From assembly GCA_017446095.1 (NCBI GenBank), contig JAFSRN010000019.1, forward strand, positions 101,820 through 165,819: 64,000 bases of DNA, written 5' to 3'. Position 1 is the stretch's first letter. Each line of letters starts with the position of its first letter. Both the position numbers and the translations under genes were made by a program. Source of the stretch: Eubacterium sp. Lineage in GTDB: Bacteria > Bacillota > Clostridia > Oscillospirales > Acutalibacteraceae. Below the pieces are notes generated by a model. It worked only from the letters and a program-made list of their open reading frames with translations. It did not search any database and was not told the DNA's origin. This document shows positions 32,385-39,974 of this stretch, piece after piece.

Positions 32385-33794
32385 TTATTCTTCTTCAGCG
32401 CGCTCTGTTTTCTTATAATCAGGTTCCAGGTTAATCTGTGCCGATTCCTCAACTGACTCAAAAGCCTTTGACGGATCAAAGTCCTTGTCAGGGAAGATTA
32501 CGTTAAGCAGGATACCTGCGATAGAAGCAACTGCAAGACCTGTGAGTGTGATTGAAGCAGAGCCGATTTTGAAGGTTGCGCCTGCGGAAAGACCGAGTGC
32601 AATTACAAGGATAACTGCAGCAACAATAGTGTTGCGAGCCTTTGAGAAGTCAACCTTAGCCTCAACGATGTTGCGCACACCGATTGCGGAAATCATACCG
32701 TAAAGCACGAATGAGATGCCGCCAACGATTGCAACGGGCATTGAGTTGATGAGCGCCGCAAACTTTGGTGAGAAGGAGAACAGAATTGCAAAGCCTGCTG
32801 CGATTCTGATAACTCTCGGGTCGTAAACCTTGGAGAGTGCAAGCACGCCCGTGTTCTCGCCGTATGTTGTGTTAGCCGGTGCGCCGAAGAGTGATGCAAG
32901 CGAGGTTGCAAGACCGTCGCCGAGGAGTGTTCTGTGAAGGCCCGGGTCGTCGATATAGTTCTTCTGGCAGGTTGCCGAGATAGCTGAGATATCGCCGATG
33001 TGTTCCATCATAGTAGCGATTGCGATAGGCACAATTGCGATGATAGCAGTTGCAGCCTTTGCGCCGTCCGAAACGCCGCCGAATACGGTTGAGTTCCAAT
33101 CATCAATCGGAAGTCCGAACCATGCAGCAGACTTAACTGCAGAGAAGTCAACAGCAAAGCCCTCAACGCCTGCGATGTTACCAACAACGATTGCCACAGC
33201 GTACGCGCCGAGGATACCGAGAAGGATAGGAATAATCTTAACCATACCCTTGCCGAAGATGTTGAAGATAATTACAAGACCGAGTGCAATAAGCGCAAGC
33301 CACCAGTTAGTTGAGCAGTTGTTGATAGCTGACGGTGCAAGGCCGAGACCGATTGCAATGATGATAGGACCTGTTACAACAGGCGGGAAAAGCTTCATAA
33401 CCTTGTGGATACCAACGAGCTTGATAACGAGTGCAAGCACGAGGTAAAGTGCGCCTGCGCAAGCTACGCCGAGGCAGGCATAGGGAAGCATTTCCTTATT
33501 AGGTGAGCCGTCCTCATGCAGCGGTGCGATAGCAGCGTAACCGCCAAGGAATGCGAAGGACGAGCCGAGGAATGCAGGAACCTTAAACTTTGTAAGGCAG
33601 TGGAACAGCAGTGTGCCAAGACCTGCAAACAGAAGTGTGGTCGAAACTGAAAGACCTGTAAGAATTGGTACAAGAACAGTTGCGCCGAACATAGCAAACA
33701 TATGCTGGAAGCCGAGCGTTACCATCTTGCCGGCGCCGAGCTTGCGGGCATCGTAAATGCCTTCGGTGCCGATTTTGATTTTTTCTTTAGCCAT
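32385..33794 (-). CDS. uraA: Uracil/xanthine permease (NCS2 family)
   Basis: A 469-residue membrane transporter with about 14 hydrophobic segments that takes up uracil with protons. Family signatures: FQHMFAMFGATVLVP at the N-terminus, FLGSSFAFLGGY, VTGPIIIAIGLGLAPSAI, and GAPANTTYGENTGVLALSKV in the middle, which carries the conserved transport-site Glu. It follows upp in the same orientation with 82 bases between, so upp-uraA forms a pyrimidine salvage operon. Ribosome site GGAGGAAAAAC. Confidence 0.95.
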   Translation of the reverse strand: MAKEKIKIGTEGIYDARKLGAGKMVTLGFQHMFAMFGATVLVPILTGLSVSTTLLFAGLGTLLFHCLTKFKVPAFLGSSFAFLGGYAAIAPLHEDGSPNKEMLPYACLGVACAGALYLVLALVIKLVGIHKVMKLFPPVVTGPIIIAIGLGLAPSAINNCSTNWWLALIALGLVIIFNIFGKGMVKIIPILLGILGAYAVAIVVGNIAGVEGFAVDFSAVKSAAWFGLPIDDWNSTVFGGVSDGAKAATAIIAIVPIAIATMMEHIGDISAISATCQKNYIDDPGLHRTLLGDGLATSLASLFGAPANTTYGENTGVLALSKVYDPRVIRIAAGFAILFSFSPKFAALINSMPVAIVGGISFVLYGMISAIGVRNIVEAKVDFSKARNTIVAAVILVIALGLSAGATFKIGSASITLTGLAVASIAGILLNVIFPDKDFDPSKAFESVEESAQINLEPDYKKTERAEEE

Positions 33795-33876
33795 TGTTTT
33801 TCCTCCAATAAATTATTTACATAAAAAACGGAGAACAGAGAACGGATGAATCCCTTCCCTATTCTCTCATTATTAA

Positions 33877-34509
33877 CTATTTTGTGCCGAATATTCTGTC
33901 GCCCGCGTCGCCGAGACCGGGAACGATGTAGCCGTTTTCGTTAAGGTGGCTGTCAAGACCTGCGCAGAAAATGTCAACGTCAGGGTGAGCTTCCTTAAGC
34001 TTTTCCAGACCTTCAGGTGCGGCAATCATGCAAAGGAACTTGACGCTTCTGGGCTTGCGAAGCTTAATCTGACCGATAGCGTCAATAGCCGAGCCGCCTG
34101 TTGCAAGCATCGGGTCAACAACAAAAACGTCGCGCTTTTCAATATCCTTGGGCAGCTTGCAGTAGTATTCAACAGGCTGCAGAGTTTCCTCATCCCTGTA
34201 AAGACCGATGTGGCCAACGCGAGCGCCGGGAACGAGCTTTAAGAGTCCGTCCACCATGCCAAGACCTGCGCGGAGAATCGGAACAAACGCCATTTTTCTG
34301 CCGGCAATCTGCTTGCATTCAGCAAGTCCGACGGGAGTCTGCACCTCGATATCCTCGGTTGGGAGGTCACGGGTAGCCTCAAAGAGCATGAGCATAGAAA
34401 TTTCGTTAACAAGCTCGCGGAAGTCCTTGGTGCTGGTTCTTGCGTCACGAAGGATGCTGAGCTTATGCTGGATAAGAGGGTGGTCAAAAATTACGACTTT
34501 TCTATCCAT
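33877..34509 (-). CDS. upp: Uracil phosphoribosyltransferase
   Basis: A 210-residue enzyme that makes UMP from uracil and PRPP. Segments typical of Upp: [20 protein letters not shown] at the start, [20 protein letters not shown], the PRPP loop [15 protein letters not shown] and the C-terminal [15 protein letters not shown]. Ribosome site AAAGGAG. Located upstream of uraA in the same transcript. Confidence 0.97.
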   Translation of the reverse strand: MDRKVVIFDHPLIQHKLSILRDARTSTKDFRELVNEISMLMLFEATRDLPTEDIEVQTPVGLAECKQIAGRKMAFVPILRAGLGMVDGLLKLVPGARVGHIGLYRDEETLQPVEYYCKLPKDIEKRDVFVVDPMLATGGSAIDAIGQIKLRKPRSVKFLCMIAAPEGLEKLKEAHPDVDIFCAGLDSHLNENGYIVPGLGDAGDRIFGTK

Positions 34510-34545
34510 ATTTGAATCTCCTTTGACATATTTTTTATCCTTACA

Positions 34546-34574
34546 ATAATATCAAAATTGATTTGCGTATTCAA
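34546..34574 (-). promoter_or_regulatory. Promoter of upp-uraA
   Basis: Minus strand TTGAAT, 17-base spacer, TATTAT, about 37 bases upstream of the upp ATG. A TTACAA...TTGTAA inverted repeat lies about 30 bases further upstream. Confidence 0.6.
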
Positions 34575-34626
34575 TAAAAGTTACAGCATTGTAAAGCATT
34601 GTTACAAGGTTTGTAACATATCATTG

Positions 34627-34832
34627 TTAGTGGACAGTGGACGGTGGACAGTGGACAGAAATGTAGGGGAGTGTTTCCTAACGCTCCCGCGGGCGGATTG
34701 GGAAATCCGCCCCTACAATATGCACTCAACCGTAGGGCGCGACCTCCCGGACGCGCCGTTTATCGTCCGAGCGAAGCGAGTAACCTCCACTGTCCACTGT
34801 CCCCTGTCCACTGTCCCCTGTCCACTAATAAG
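34627..34832. repeat. Heptad-bounded element with GTGGACA/TGTCCAC ends
   Basis: The clearest example of the family. Left: four GTGGACA-type 7-mers. Right: six TGTCCAC/TGTCCCC-type 7-mers, the exact complement. Core: GGGAGTGTTTCCTAACGCTCCC, GGGCGGATTGGGAAATCCGC, GGGCGCG...CGCGCC and GTCCGAGCGAAGCGAGTAAC. It fills the gap between upp and the YlbJ-like gene. Confidence 0.92.
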
Positions 34833-34840
34833 GTGATACT

Positions 34841-35854
34841 ATGAAAAAAATATCCGACGCTGCGCTTGCGGTTATGCTTACGTTGGCAATTGCCCTGCTG
34901 ACGGTGCTGTCGCCGCAGGCAAAGGCAGGGGCGCAAAGCGGCATAAGTATGTGCGAAAATGTAATAATCCCCTCCCTGCTGCCCGTAATGATGCTTGCAA
35001 ATCTGCTGCAAAAATCAAGCGCGGCAGGCGTGTTTGAGTTGCTGCTCGGCAGGCTTTTCCGCCGTGTACTCAACCTGCCGGAAAGTGCTGTAACGCCCGT
35101 GATTTTCGGGCTAATCGGCGGCTACCCCACGGGCGCGGTGCTGACCTTTGAGCAGTACGCCGCAGGCAGACTCACGCAGCAGGAGGCACGGCGGATAATG
35201 CGTTTCAACTTCAGCGGCGGTCTGGCGTTCACCGTGTCCGCAGTCGGGGGCTGGTACAACAGCACAAAAACGGGTGTGCTGCTGTTTATTATAATAGTTT
35301 TATCCGATATAATAATTGCCCTCGCGTTCCCGCGCAAAGGCGAAGCATCAGCCGCACACAGCGCAGAACTGTTGCCGCTGTCCGACGCGCTGTGCAGCTC
35401 TGCCGAGGTCAGCAGCAAAAGCGTTATACTGATGAGCGCGTACATCATACTTTTCTGCTCGTTAACGGGTATCGCAAAGCCGCCGCAGTTCCTCGCGCCG
35501 ATACTCGAAATCACAAGCGGAATATTCACATCAACAAGCAGGATGCCGCTGCCCTACTGCGCGTTTTTCCTGTCCTTCGGCGGACTGTGCGTGCATCTGC
35601 AAATCGCAGGGCTGCTCGCAAAAATGAGGGTGAAATACGCCGAATTCCTGCTCTGCAGAGTGCTTGCCGCCGTGCTGTCCTTTGCGCTGTGCGCGGCTTA
35701 CTGCAAGACTTTTCCGCAAAGCGTGAGCGTGTTTTCAGACAGTGCAGGGGGCGTGCCGCTGCAGTTTTCGCAAAGCGCGTCAGTCGGCATAATCGCAATG
35801 CTCGGCTGCGCCGCCCTCGTGCTCGATATCGAAAGCAGAAAAATCAGGTTGTGA
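34841..35854 (+). CDS. YlbJ-like membrane protein (nucleoside-recognition/GATE type)
   Basis: A 337-residue polytopic protein. The N-terminal half has SLLPVMMLANLL, GLIGGYPTGAVLTFEQYAAG and MRFNFSGGLAFTVSAVGG, close to the SGYPxGA and N-SGP-F motifs of the sporulation protein YlbJ and GATE-domain proteins. It is shorter than typical YlbJ (about 400 residues). Ribosome site AAGGTGAT. A sporulation or envelope role is inferred by similarity; the presence of sigG in the window fits a spore former. Confidence 0.75.
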   Translation: MKKISDAALAVMLTLAIALLTVLSPQAKAGAQSGISMCENVIIPSLLPVMMLANLLQKSSAAGVFELLLGRLFRRVLNLPESAVTPVIFGLIGGYPTGAVLTFEQYAAGRLTQQEARRIMRFNFSGGLAFTVSAVGGWYNSTKTGVLLFIIIVLSDIIIALAFPRKGEASAAHSAELLPLSDALCSSAEVSSKSVILMSAYIILFCSLTGIAKPPQFLAPILEITSGIFTSTSRMPLPYCAFFLSFGGLCVHLQIAGLLAKMRVKYAEFLLCRVLAAVLSFALCAAYCKTFPQSVSVFSDSAGGVPLQFSQSASVGIIAMLGCAALVLDIESRKIRL

Positions 35855-35881
35855 TTTGGGTTATAAAATGATATAATCATT

Positions 35882-36058
35882 TTAGTGGACAGTGGATGGT
35901 GGACGGTGGACAGTAGATAGTGGCTTCCCCTTGAGGGGAAGCTGTCACCGCAGGTGACTGATGAGGTGTAGCAACGACGTTGCGTTATATTGTTTCCCAC
36001 CTCATCCGTCACTCACTCCGTTCGTGCCACCTTCCCCTCAAGGGGAAGGCATTTCATT
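35882..36058. repeat. Composite element with CTTCCCCTTGAGGGGAAG ends
   Basis: GTGGACA-type 7-mers, then CTTCCCCTTGAGGGGAAGC, GTCACCGCAGGTGAC, GATGAGGTGTAGCAACGACG and CACCTCATCCGTCACTCACT, ending with CTTCCCCTCAAGGGGAAGG. The two outer modules are inverted. Same class as 43908-44102 and 46150-46260. Confidence 0.85.
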
Positions 36059-36076
36059 CATTAGGTGGTGCATACT

Positions 36077-36742
36077 ATGAAACTCTACACAAAAATCACA
36101 ACGCTGATAATAGCACTATGTATACTGCTCTGCGCGTGCTCGGGCGCGGCTGGCGTTGAGGAAACAGGAACCACGCAGGAAACCTCTGCAACCACCTCAA
36201 CAACTGCGCCGACCGCCGAGGCAACTACTACCACGATGACGACAACTGCAACTACTACAACTACCACCACGACCACCACTAAACGAAGCGGACTTCCGCT
36301 GCCGAAGCAGGAGGTTGAGGAGTACGAAAGAACGGCGTTTAAGCTGATTAATCAGGAACGCACGTCGCGCGGTATTCCTGCGCTCAAGTGGAACGACGAC
36401 CTGCACAACCTCGCCTGCATCAGGGCGGAGGAAGCAAGCAGGCGCTGGGCGCACACAAGACCTGACGGACGTGAGTGGTCTACCGTTTTTGATGATTACG
36501 GCTTTGGCGATTACTACGGCTACAACGCCACCGAGGGCGACGGCTACCGCTACTACACGGCGGAAAACCTTGCCTCAAACAACAAGGACGTTTACGACGC
36601 AACGAATATGCTGATGGACTCAAAAAGCCACAGAGCCTCCATTTTAGCCACGCAGCATCTGGAGGTCGGCGTTGGCATTTACCGCGCTGACGACGGCTAC
36701 GTTTATATGTCCCAGATATTCCGCGGAAAAGTAATAGAATAA
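36077..36742 (+). CDS. CAP/SCP-domain lipoprotein
   Basis: 221 residues from the ATG at 36077. Lipoprotein signal with the lipobox cysteine at ILLCAC, then a Thr-rich linker (about 35-70) likely to span the wall. A CAP domain (about 80-220) follows with AFKLINQERTSRGIPALKWN, WAHTRPDGREW, YYTAENLA and SKSHRASILATQHLEVGVGI, keeping the His and Glu of the family cavity. CAP proteins in Firmicutes are extracellular and of varied, often unknown, activity. It is followed 10 bases later by a nuclease lipoprotein. Confidence 0.9.
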   Translation: MKLYTKITTLIIALCILLCACSGAAGVEETGTTQETSATTSTTAPTAEATTTTMTTTATTTTTTTTTTKRSGLPLPKQEVEEYERTAFKLINQERTSRGIPALKWNDDLHNLACIRAEEASRRWAHTRPDGREWSTVFDDYGFGDYYGYNATEGDGYRYYTAENLASNNKDVYDATNMLMDSKSHRASILATQHLEVGVGIYRADDGYVYMSQIFRGKVIE

Positions 36743-36752
36743 CGGTGATAAT

Positions 36753-37646
36753 ATGAAAAAAATTAGTATAATTCCCCTGCTGCTTGCGCTTTGTATGGCG
36801 CTTACGGCGTGCAGCATAAACGTCAGCACGGCAGGCACGTTGGCAGCCACAACGCAAACCACGGTAAATTCGGACGAAATAATAAACGCCGCGCAGCCCT
36901 ACAGCAGCGAGGCGTACACAGAGCTTAACGGCAACGTGCCGACCTTTGCCCAAAGCGAAATCACAACCGATTCGTTTGAGGAATACGGCAAGCTCGACGA
37001 CCTCGGCAGATGCACCACCTGCGTCGCCTGCGTCGGCAAAGACCTTATGCCCACCGAAAAACGAGGCAACATCGGATCTATCATGCCCACGGGCTGGCAC
37101 CTTGTTAAGTACGACGGAATCGACGGGCAGTACCTATACAACAGGTGCCACCTGATTGCGTATATGCTCACGGCGGAAAACGCTAATTCGCGCAACCTGA
37201 TTACCGGCACGCGCTATATGAACACCGCGATGATACCGTTTGAAACCGAGGTTTGCAACTACGTTAAAAGCACGAACAACCACGTTATGTACCGCGTTAC
37301 GCCTGTGTTCAAGGACGACGAGTTTGTTGCGCGCGGCGTGCAGATGGAGGCATACAGCGTTGAGGACAAGGGCGAGGGTGTGAGTTACAATGTGTACATG
37401 TATAACGTGCAGCCGGGCATTGAGATTGACTACAAAACGGGTGAAAGCAGAGTAAGCGAGAACGCGACGACGGCGTCCGCCGCCACAAGCGGAACGTACA
37501 TACTGAACACCAACTCGAAGAAGTTCCACAAGCCGACCTGCAGCGGCGCGAAGGACATAAGCGAAAAAAACAAAAAGACCTTCACCGGCTCGCGCGCTGA
37601 CCTGATAAATCAGGGCTACAAGCCCTGCGGCAACTGCAAACCGTAG
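36753..37646 (+). CDS. Extracellular DNA/RNA non-specific endonuclease lipoprotein
   Basis: A 297-residue lipoprotein (lipobox LTAC, Cys about 20). The beta-beta-alpha metal nuclease core (about 80-220) has GWHLVKYDGIDGQYLYNRCH with the catalytic His, NLITGTRYMN and the metal-ligand Asn region. A C-terminal Ada-like or metal-binding module (about 250-297; YILNTNSKKFHKPTCSGAKD ... GYKPCGNCKP) is typical of this family in Clostridia. Likely degrades extracellular DNA for nutrients or uptake. Forms a pair with the CAP lipoprotein. Confidence 0.9.
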   Translation: MKKISIIPLLLALCMALTACSINVSTAGTLAATTQTTVNSDEIINAAQPYSSEAYTELNGNVPTFAQSEITTDSFEEYGKLDDLGRCTTCVACVGKDLMPTEKRGNIGSIMPTGWHLVKYDGIDGQYLYNRCHLIAYMLTAENANSRNLITGTRYMNTAMIPFETEVCNYVKSTNNHVMYRVTPVFKDDEFVARGVQMEAYSVEDKGEGVSYNVYMYNVQPGIEIDYKTGESRVSENATTASAATSGTYILNTNSKKFHKPTCSGAKDISEKNKKTFTGSRADLINQGYKPCGNCKP

Positions 37647-37656
37647 TTTAGCAGTT

Positions 37657-37905
37657 TTGAGCCTAACGGAACGATGTGCCCTTGGAGCGGGCGCCTCACC
37701 CTTTTGTCACCTGCGGTGACATTTCCCCTCACAGGGGAATCTCATCGTTCCCTACGGTTGTGCAATACTTGTAGGGAGCGGCGACCTCGACGCTCCGCAT
37801 TATTGTCCGAGCGAAGCGAGTAACCGACCCCTTGAGTCTTGAGCCTTGAGCTTTGAGCCTTGAGCCTTCGGGCGATTCGTGAATCGCCCCTACATAAAAC
37901 AAAGA
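37657..37905. repeat. Composite element after the nuclease gene, with a nested insertion
   Basis: Contains the TAACGGAACGATG...CATCGTTCCCTACGG hairpin interrupted by a block of about 65 bases (CCCTTGGAGCGGGC to ACAGGGGAATC). Then GTAGGGAGCGGCGACCTCGA, GTCCGAGCGAAGCGAGTAAC, TTGAGCC/TTGAGTC 7-mers and the GGGCGATTCGTGAATCGCCC palindrome. Uninterrupted copies of the hairpin exist elsewhere. Confidence 0.88.
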
Positions 37906-37908
37906 AGA

Positions 37909-37937
37909 AACACCGAGTATAGCACTCGGTGTTTCCC
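37909..37937. terminator. Hairpin after the composite element
   Basis: AAACACCGAGT/ACTCGGTGTTT, an 11-bp stem with a 6-base loop followed by CCCCTC. The rest of the gap to 38118 holds an A+T-rich stretch and no gene. Confidence 0.55.
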
Positions 37938-38118
37938 CTCTCTGTCTATAACAAACTATAGGAGGACAGGTTACCGTTGGCGGTTGCGGCTCCGCCAAAG
38001 GTGTAACACAATAATACACAAAAGTACCCAATTTGTCAAGCACAAAGTTAATAATTTTATAGCAACTTGCCCAATTGTATATATTATTCAAAAAATGTAC
38101 AAAATTTCGTACGAACTA

Positions 38119-38147
38119 TTGACAACGAACATATGTTCGACTAATAT
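38119..38147 (+). promoter_or_regulatory. Promoter with an SOS (LexA) box in its spacer
   Basis: TTGACA, 17-base spacer, TAATAT. The spacer contains CGAACATATGTTCG (38126-38139), a perfect match to the Gram-positive LexA/DinR box. LexA bound here would block RNA polymerase, so the phage-like genes that follow should be induced by DNA damage. Confidence 0.85.
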
Positions 38148-38206
38148 TAATTCAGACGCGGCTACCACTCGGCTGCGTTGAATAATATCAGAAAGAAGGG
38201 CAGAAG

Positions 38207-38428
38207 ATGTCGATTGATGAATTGGCTCGTGAATACGAGCAGCAGTACAAGCTGCTTTGCACCAAGATGGACGCGCTAAAGCCGCTGCTTTGCGTGTACA
38301 CCGGCAAGGACTTGTACCTGCTGAGAAGACGAATTAAGATTTATTACGATATGGCTTGTGAATGCAAAAACACTGCATCTCTGCTGGGCTCATATTACGG
38401 TGAGGAGGAATACGATGGACTTGCTTGA
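38207..38428 (+). CDS. Small phage-type helical protein
   Basis: A 73-residue protein, MSIDELAREYEQQYKLLCTK, mostly helical, ending YYGEEEYDGLA. It resembles small proteins that sit next to sigma-like regulators in Firmicute prophages; no function is known. Its 3' end overlaps the next gene by 14 bases, whose ribosome site lies inside it. First gene behind the LexA-controlled promoter. Confidence 0.75.
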   Translation: MSIDELAREYEQQYKLLCTKMDALKPLLCVYTGKDLYLLRRRIKIYYDMACECKNTASLLGSYYGEEEYDGLA

Positions 38429-38738
38429 TTTGTACTACTATTCCCCTGTTATCACCGCTGACGACAACGAGGAATTTAACCGTGCCAAGCGTAAAGCGTT
38501 TGCGCTGATTCTCCCGAAGATTATGGAAAACGAGCTGACCGAACGCCAGCGCGTCTGCATTAAAATGAAGTATATTGCACATATGACGCAAAAGGAAATT
38601 GCAAACAAACTCGGCATCAGTCAGCCTTCGGTGTCGCGGCACATAATAAGTGCGAAAAAGATAATTAACGGCAATCTGCAATATTGCTGCGCCGCACTTA
38701 CAAAAGCATTATATGAATACGAAAAGGATTGTGCCTGA
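38415..38738 (+). CDS. Sigma-70 region-4-like HTH regulator of phage type
   Basis: 107 residues from the ATG at 38415, with GAGGAGG just upstream. Residues about 40-85 read ENELTERQRVCIKMKYIAHM then TQKEIANKLGISQPSVSRHI, a region-4 HTH. No region 2 is present, so it is not a full sigma factor. Proteins of this type (ArpU/late-regulator-like) control late phage genes. A terminator overlaps its stop codon (38727-38754), so downstream expression may depend on read-through. Confidence 0.85.
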   Translation: MDLLDLYYYSPVITADDNEEFNRAKRKAFALILPKIMENELTERQRVCIKMKYIAHMTQKEIANKLGISQPSVSRHIISAKKIINGNLQYCCAALTKALYEYEKDCA

Positions 38739-38754
38739 CGGCACAGTCTTTTTT
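38727..38754 (+). terminator. Terminator between the HTH gene and the replisome-type gene
   Basis: GATTGTGCC/GGCACAGTC stem with a 4-base loop and 6 T. The stop codon of the HTH gene is in the loop. Confidence 0.7.
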
Positions 38755-38770
38755 CGTGAAAGGAGCAAAT

Positions 38771-39481
38771 ATGGCTAAAGTAAAGCAATCGGACGTAGCC
38801 TTCCTGATGATGAAGGATTGGTACGAGCAGTTTATGTTTTTAAGCGATGAGCAGACAGGTAAGCTAATCAAAGCGATATACAAATACCAGTGCGACGGCA
38901 CGGACTTTGACACCGACGACCCCACGCTTAAGGTTCTGTGGCTGTGCATAAGGCGCGTGTTTAATATCAATAATGAAAAGTATCTGGAAACCTGCGCAAA
39001 AAGACGTGAAAGTGCAAATATTCGTTGGCAGAATAATGCAAATGCATCCAATTGCATTTTTTCGGATGCAAAAGATGCAGATATAGATATAGACAGAGAT
39101 ATAGATACAGATACAGATACAGAAACTGATATAGAAACAGACATTGAAATTGAAAAAGAAACAGTAACAGAAAAAGAAGCAGAAGCAGATACAGACTGCA
39201 CTTCTGCTGCTGCTAACAACGACTTACGACTAATAAAAAGCAGGTTTGACGAGCTTGTCGGCGAGCCGTATTTTCAGACTGCCGAGATGCAATCGCCCGA
39301 TTATCGCTGCAAAAAGCTGACCCTCGGCGAGATGATTGCCCTGCACGAGTTTGTGGACGAAACCGCACTTGAGCGGTACTTCATCAAGGTGAACGACTAC
39401 CGCACGGACAACGCCGCGGAAATGATACTGCGCTGGGCGGTACAGGATGGAACGGTTGCCGCACATTCGCCTTCCCCTTGA
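38771..39481 (+). CDS. DUF6291-like phage protein, 3' end replaced by a repeat
   Basis: 236 residues from the ATG at 38771 (GAAAGGAGC ribosome site). The N-terminal 90 residues (VAFLMMKDWYEQFMFLSDEQ, GKLIKAIYKYQCDG) match the DUF6291 start found in phage and ICE replication regions. A low-complexity ID/TD/TE linker (about 104-142) is encoded by 6-base repeats. The end has a helical domain (about 155-230; KKLTLGEMIALHEFVDETAL). The last codons (HSPSP) and the stop come from the CTTCCCCTTGAGCC module of the adjacent element, so the original end has been replaced. Confidence 0.75.
   Translation: MAKVKQSDVAFLMMKDWYEQFMFLSDEQTGKLIKAIYKYQCDGTDFDTDDPTLKVLWLCIRRVFNINNEKYLETCAKRRESANIRWQNNANASNCIFSDAKDADIDIDRDIDTDTDTETDIETDIEIEKETVTEKEAEADTDCTSAAANNDLRLIKSRFDELVGEPYFQTAEMQSPDYRCKKLTLGEMIALHEFVDETALERYFIKVNDYRTDNAAEMILRWAVQDGTVAAHSPSP
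39080..39193 (+). repeat. Degenerate hexanucleotide tandem repeat inside the DUF6291-like gene
   Basis: Nineteen 6-base units of GATATA/GATACA/GAAACA type. Changes in copy number keep the frame and alter linker length only. Confidence 0.85.
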
Positions 39482-39646
39482 GCCTAACGGAACGATGTGG
39501 TCATCGTTCCCTACGGTTGTACTGTACTTGTAGGGAGCGGCGACCTCGACGCTCCGCATTATTGTCCGAGGCGAAGCCGAGTAACCGACACCTTGCGCCT
39601 TGAGGCTTGAGCCTTCGGGCGATTCGTGAATCGCCCCTACAAGTTC
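39466..39646. repeat. Composite element overlapping the end of the DUF6291-like gene
   Basis: CTTCCCCTTGAGCC, then the uninterrupted AACGATG-TGGT-CATCGTT hairpin, GTAGGGAGCGGCGACCTCGA, GTCCGAGGCGAAGCCGAGTA, TTGAGCC-type 7-mers and GGGCGATTCGTGAATCGCCC. Confidence 0.85.
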
Positions 39647-39675
39647 TTGACTAATTAACGTTACTGAAATATAAT
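39647..39675 (+). promoter_or_regulatory. Promoter of gatCAB (leaderless transcript predicted)
   Basis: TTGACT, 17-base spacer, consensus TATAAT, whose last base is 7 bases from the A of the gatC ATG. Transcription is expected to start at or next to the ATG. No Shine-Dalgarno is present before gatC. Confidence 0.75.
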
Positions 39676-39681
39676 ACAACT

Positions 39682-39966
39682 ATGATTACCAACGAACTTA
39701 TTAACGAACTTGAAGGGCTTGCGATGCTGCGGCTCACGGACGGCGAGAGGGCGAGGATACAAGCCGAAATCGGCGATATTCTTGCATATATGGATGTGCT
39801 TAAGGAACTTGACACCGACGGTGTTGAGGCTAAAAGTCACGCCTTTAACAACGCCTGCGAGCTGCGCGAGGACGTGTGCAGAGAGTCGCTTGATGTGCAG
39901 GAAACAACTGCTAACGCGCCCGTGCGTCAGGACGGCTGCTTTGCCGTGCCCAAGGCGTTTGAGTGA
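39682..39966 (+). CDS. gatC: Asp-tRNA(Asn)/Glu-tRNA(Gln) amidotransferase subunit C
   Basis: A 94-residue GatC, the small subunit that holds GatA and GatB together. ELEGLAMLRLTDGERARIQA, EIGDILAYMDVLKELDTDGV and the C-terminal VRQDGCFAVPKAFE are typical. It has no ribosome site; the -10 box lies 7 bases before the ATG. gatA follows after 8 bases. AsnS and AsnA are also present, so in this organism GatCAB is probably needed mainly for Gln-tRNA (inference). Confidence 0.93.
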   Translation: MITNELINELEGLAMLRLTDGERARIQAEIGDILAYMDVLKELDTDGVEAKSHAFNNACELREDVCRESLDVQETTANAPVRQDGCFAVPKAFE

Positions 39967-39974
39967 GGTGCGGT

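Noticed and set aside
33795-33876. Purine/PreQ1-type riboswitch between upp and uraA
   Set aside because: The gap is only 82 bases, lacks conserved riboswitch motifs and simply holds a GAGAAC-type repeat and the uraA ribosome site.
34558-34844. Open frames of 60-90 codons across the GTGGACA element (proteins rich in VDSGQWTV- or STVHCPLSTV-type repeats)
   Set aside because: They are readings of non-coding 7-mers. A 7-bp unit shifts frame at each copy and gives repetitive peptides on either strand; no ribosome site or conserved domain is present.
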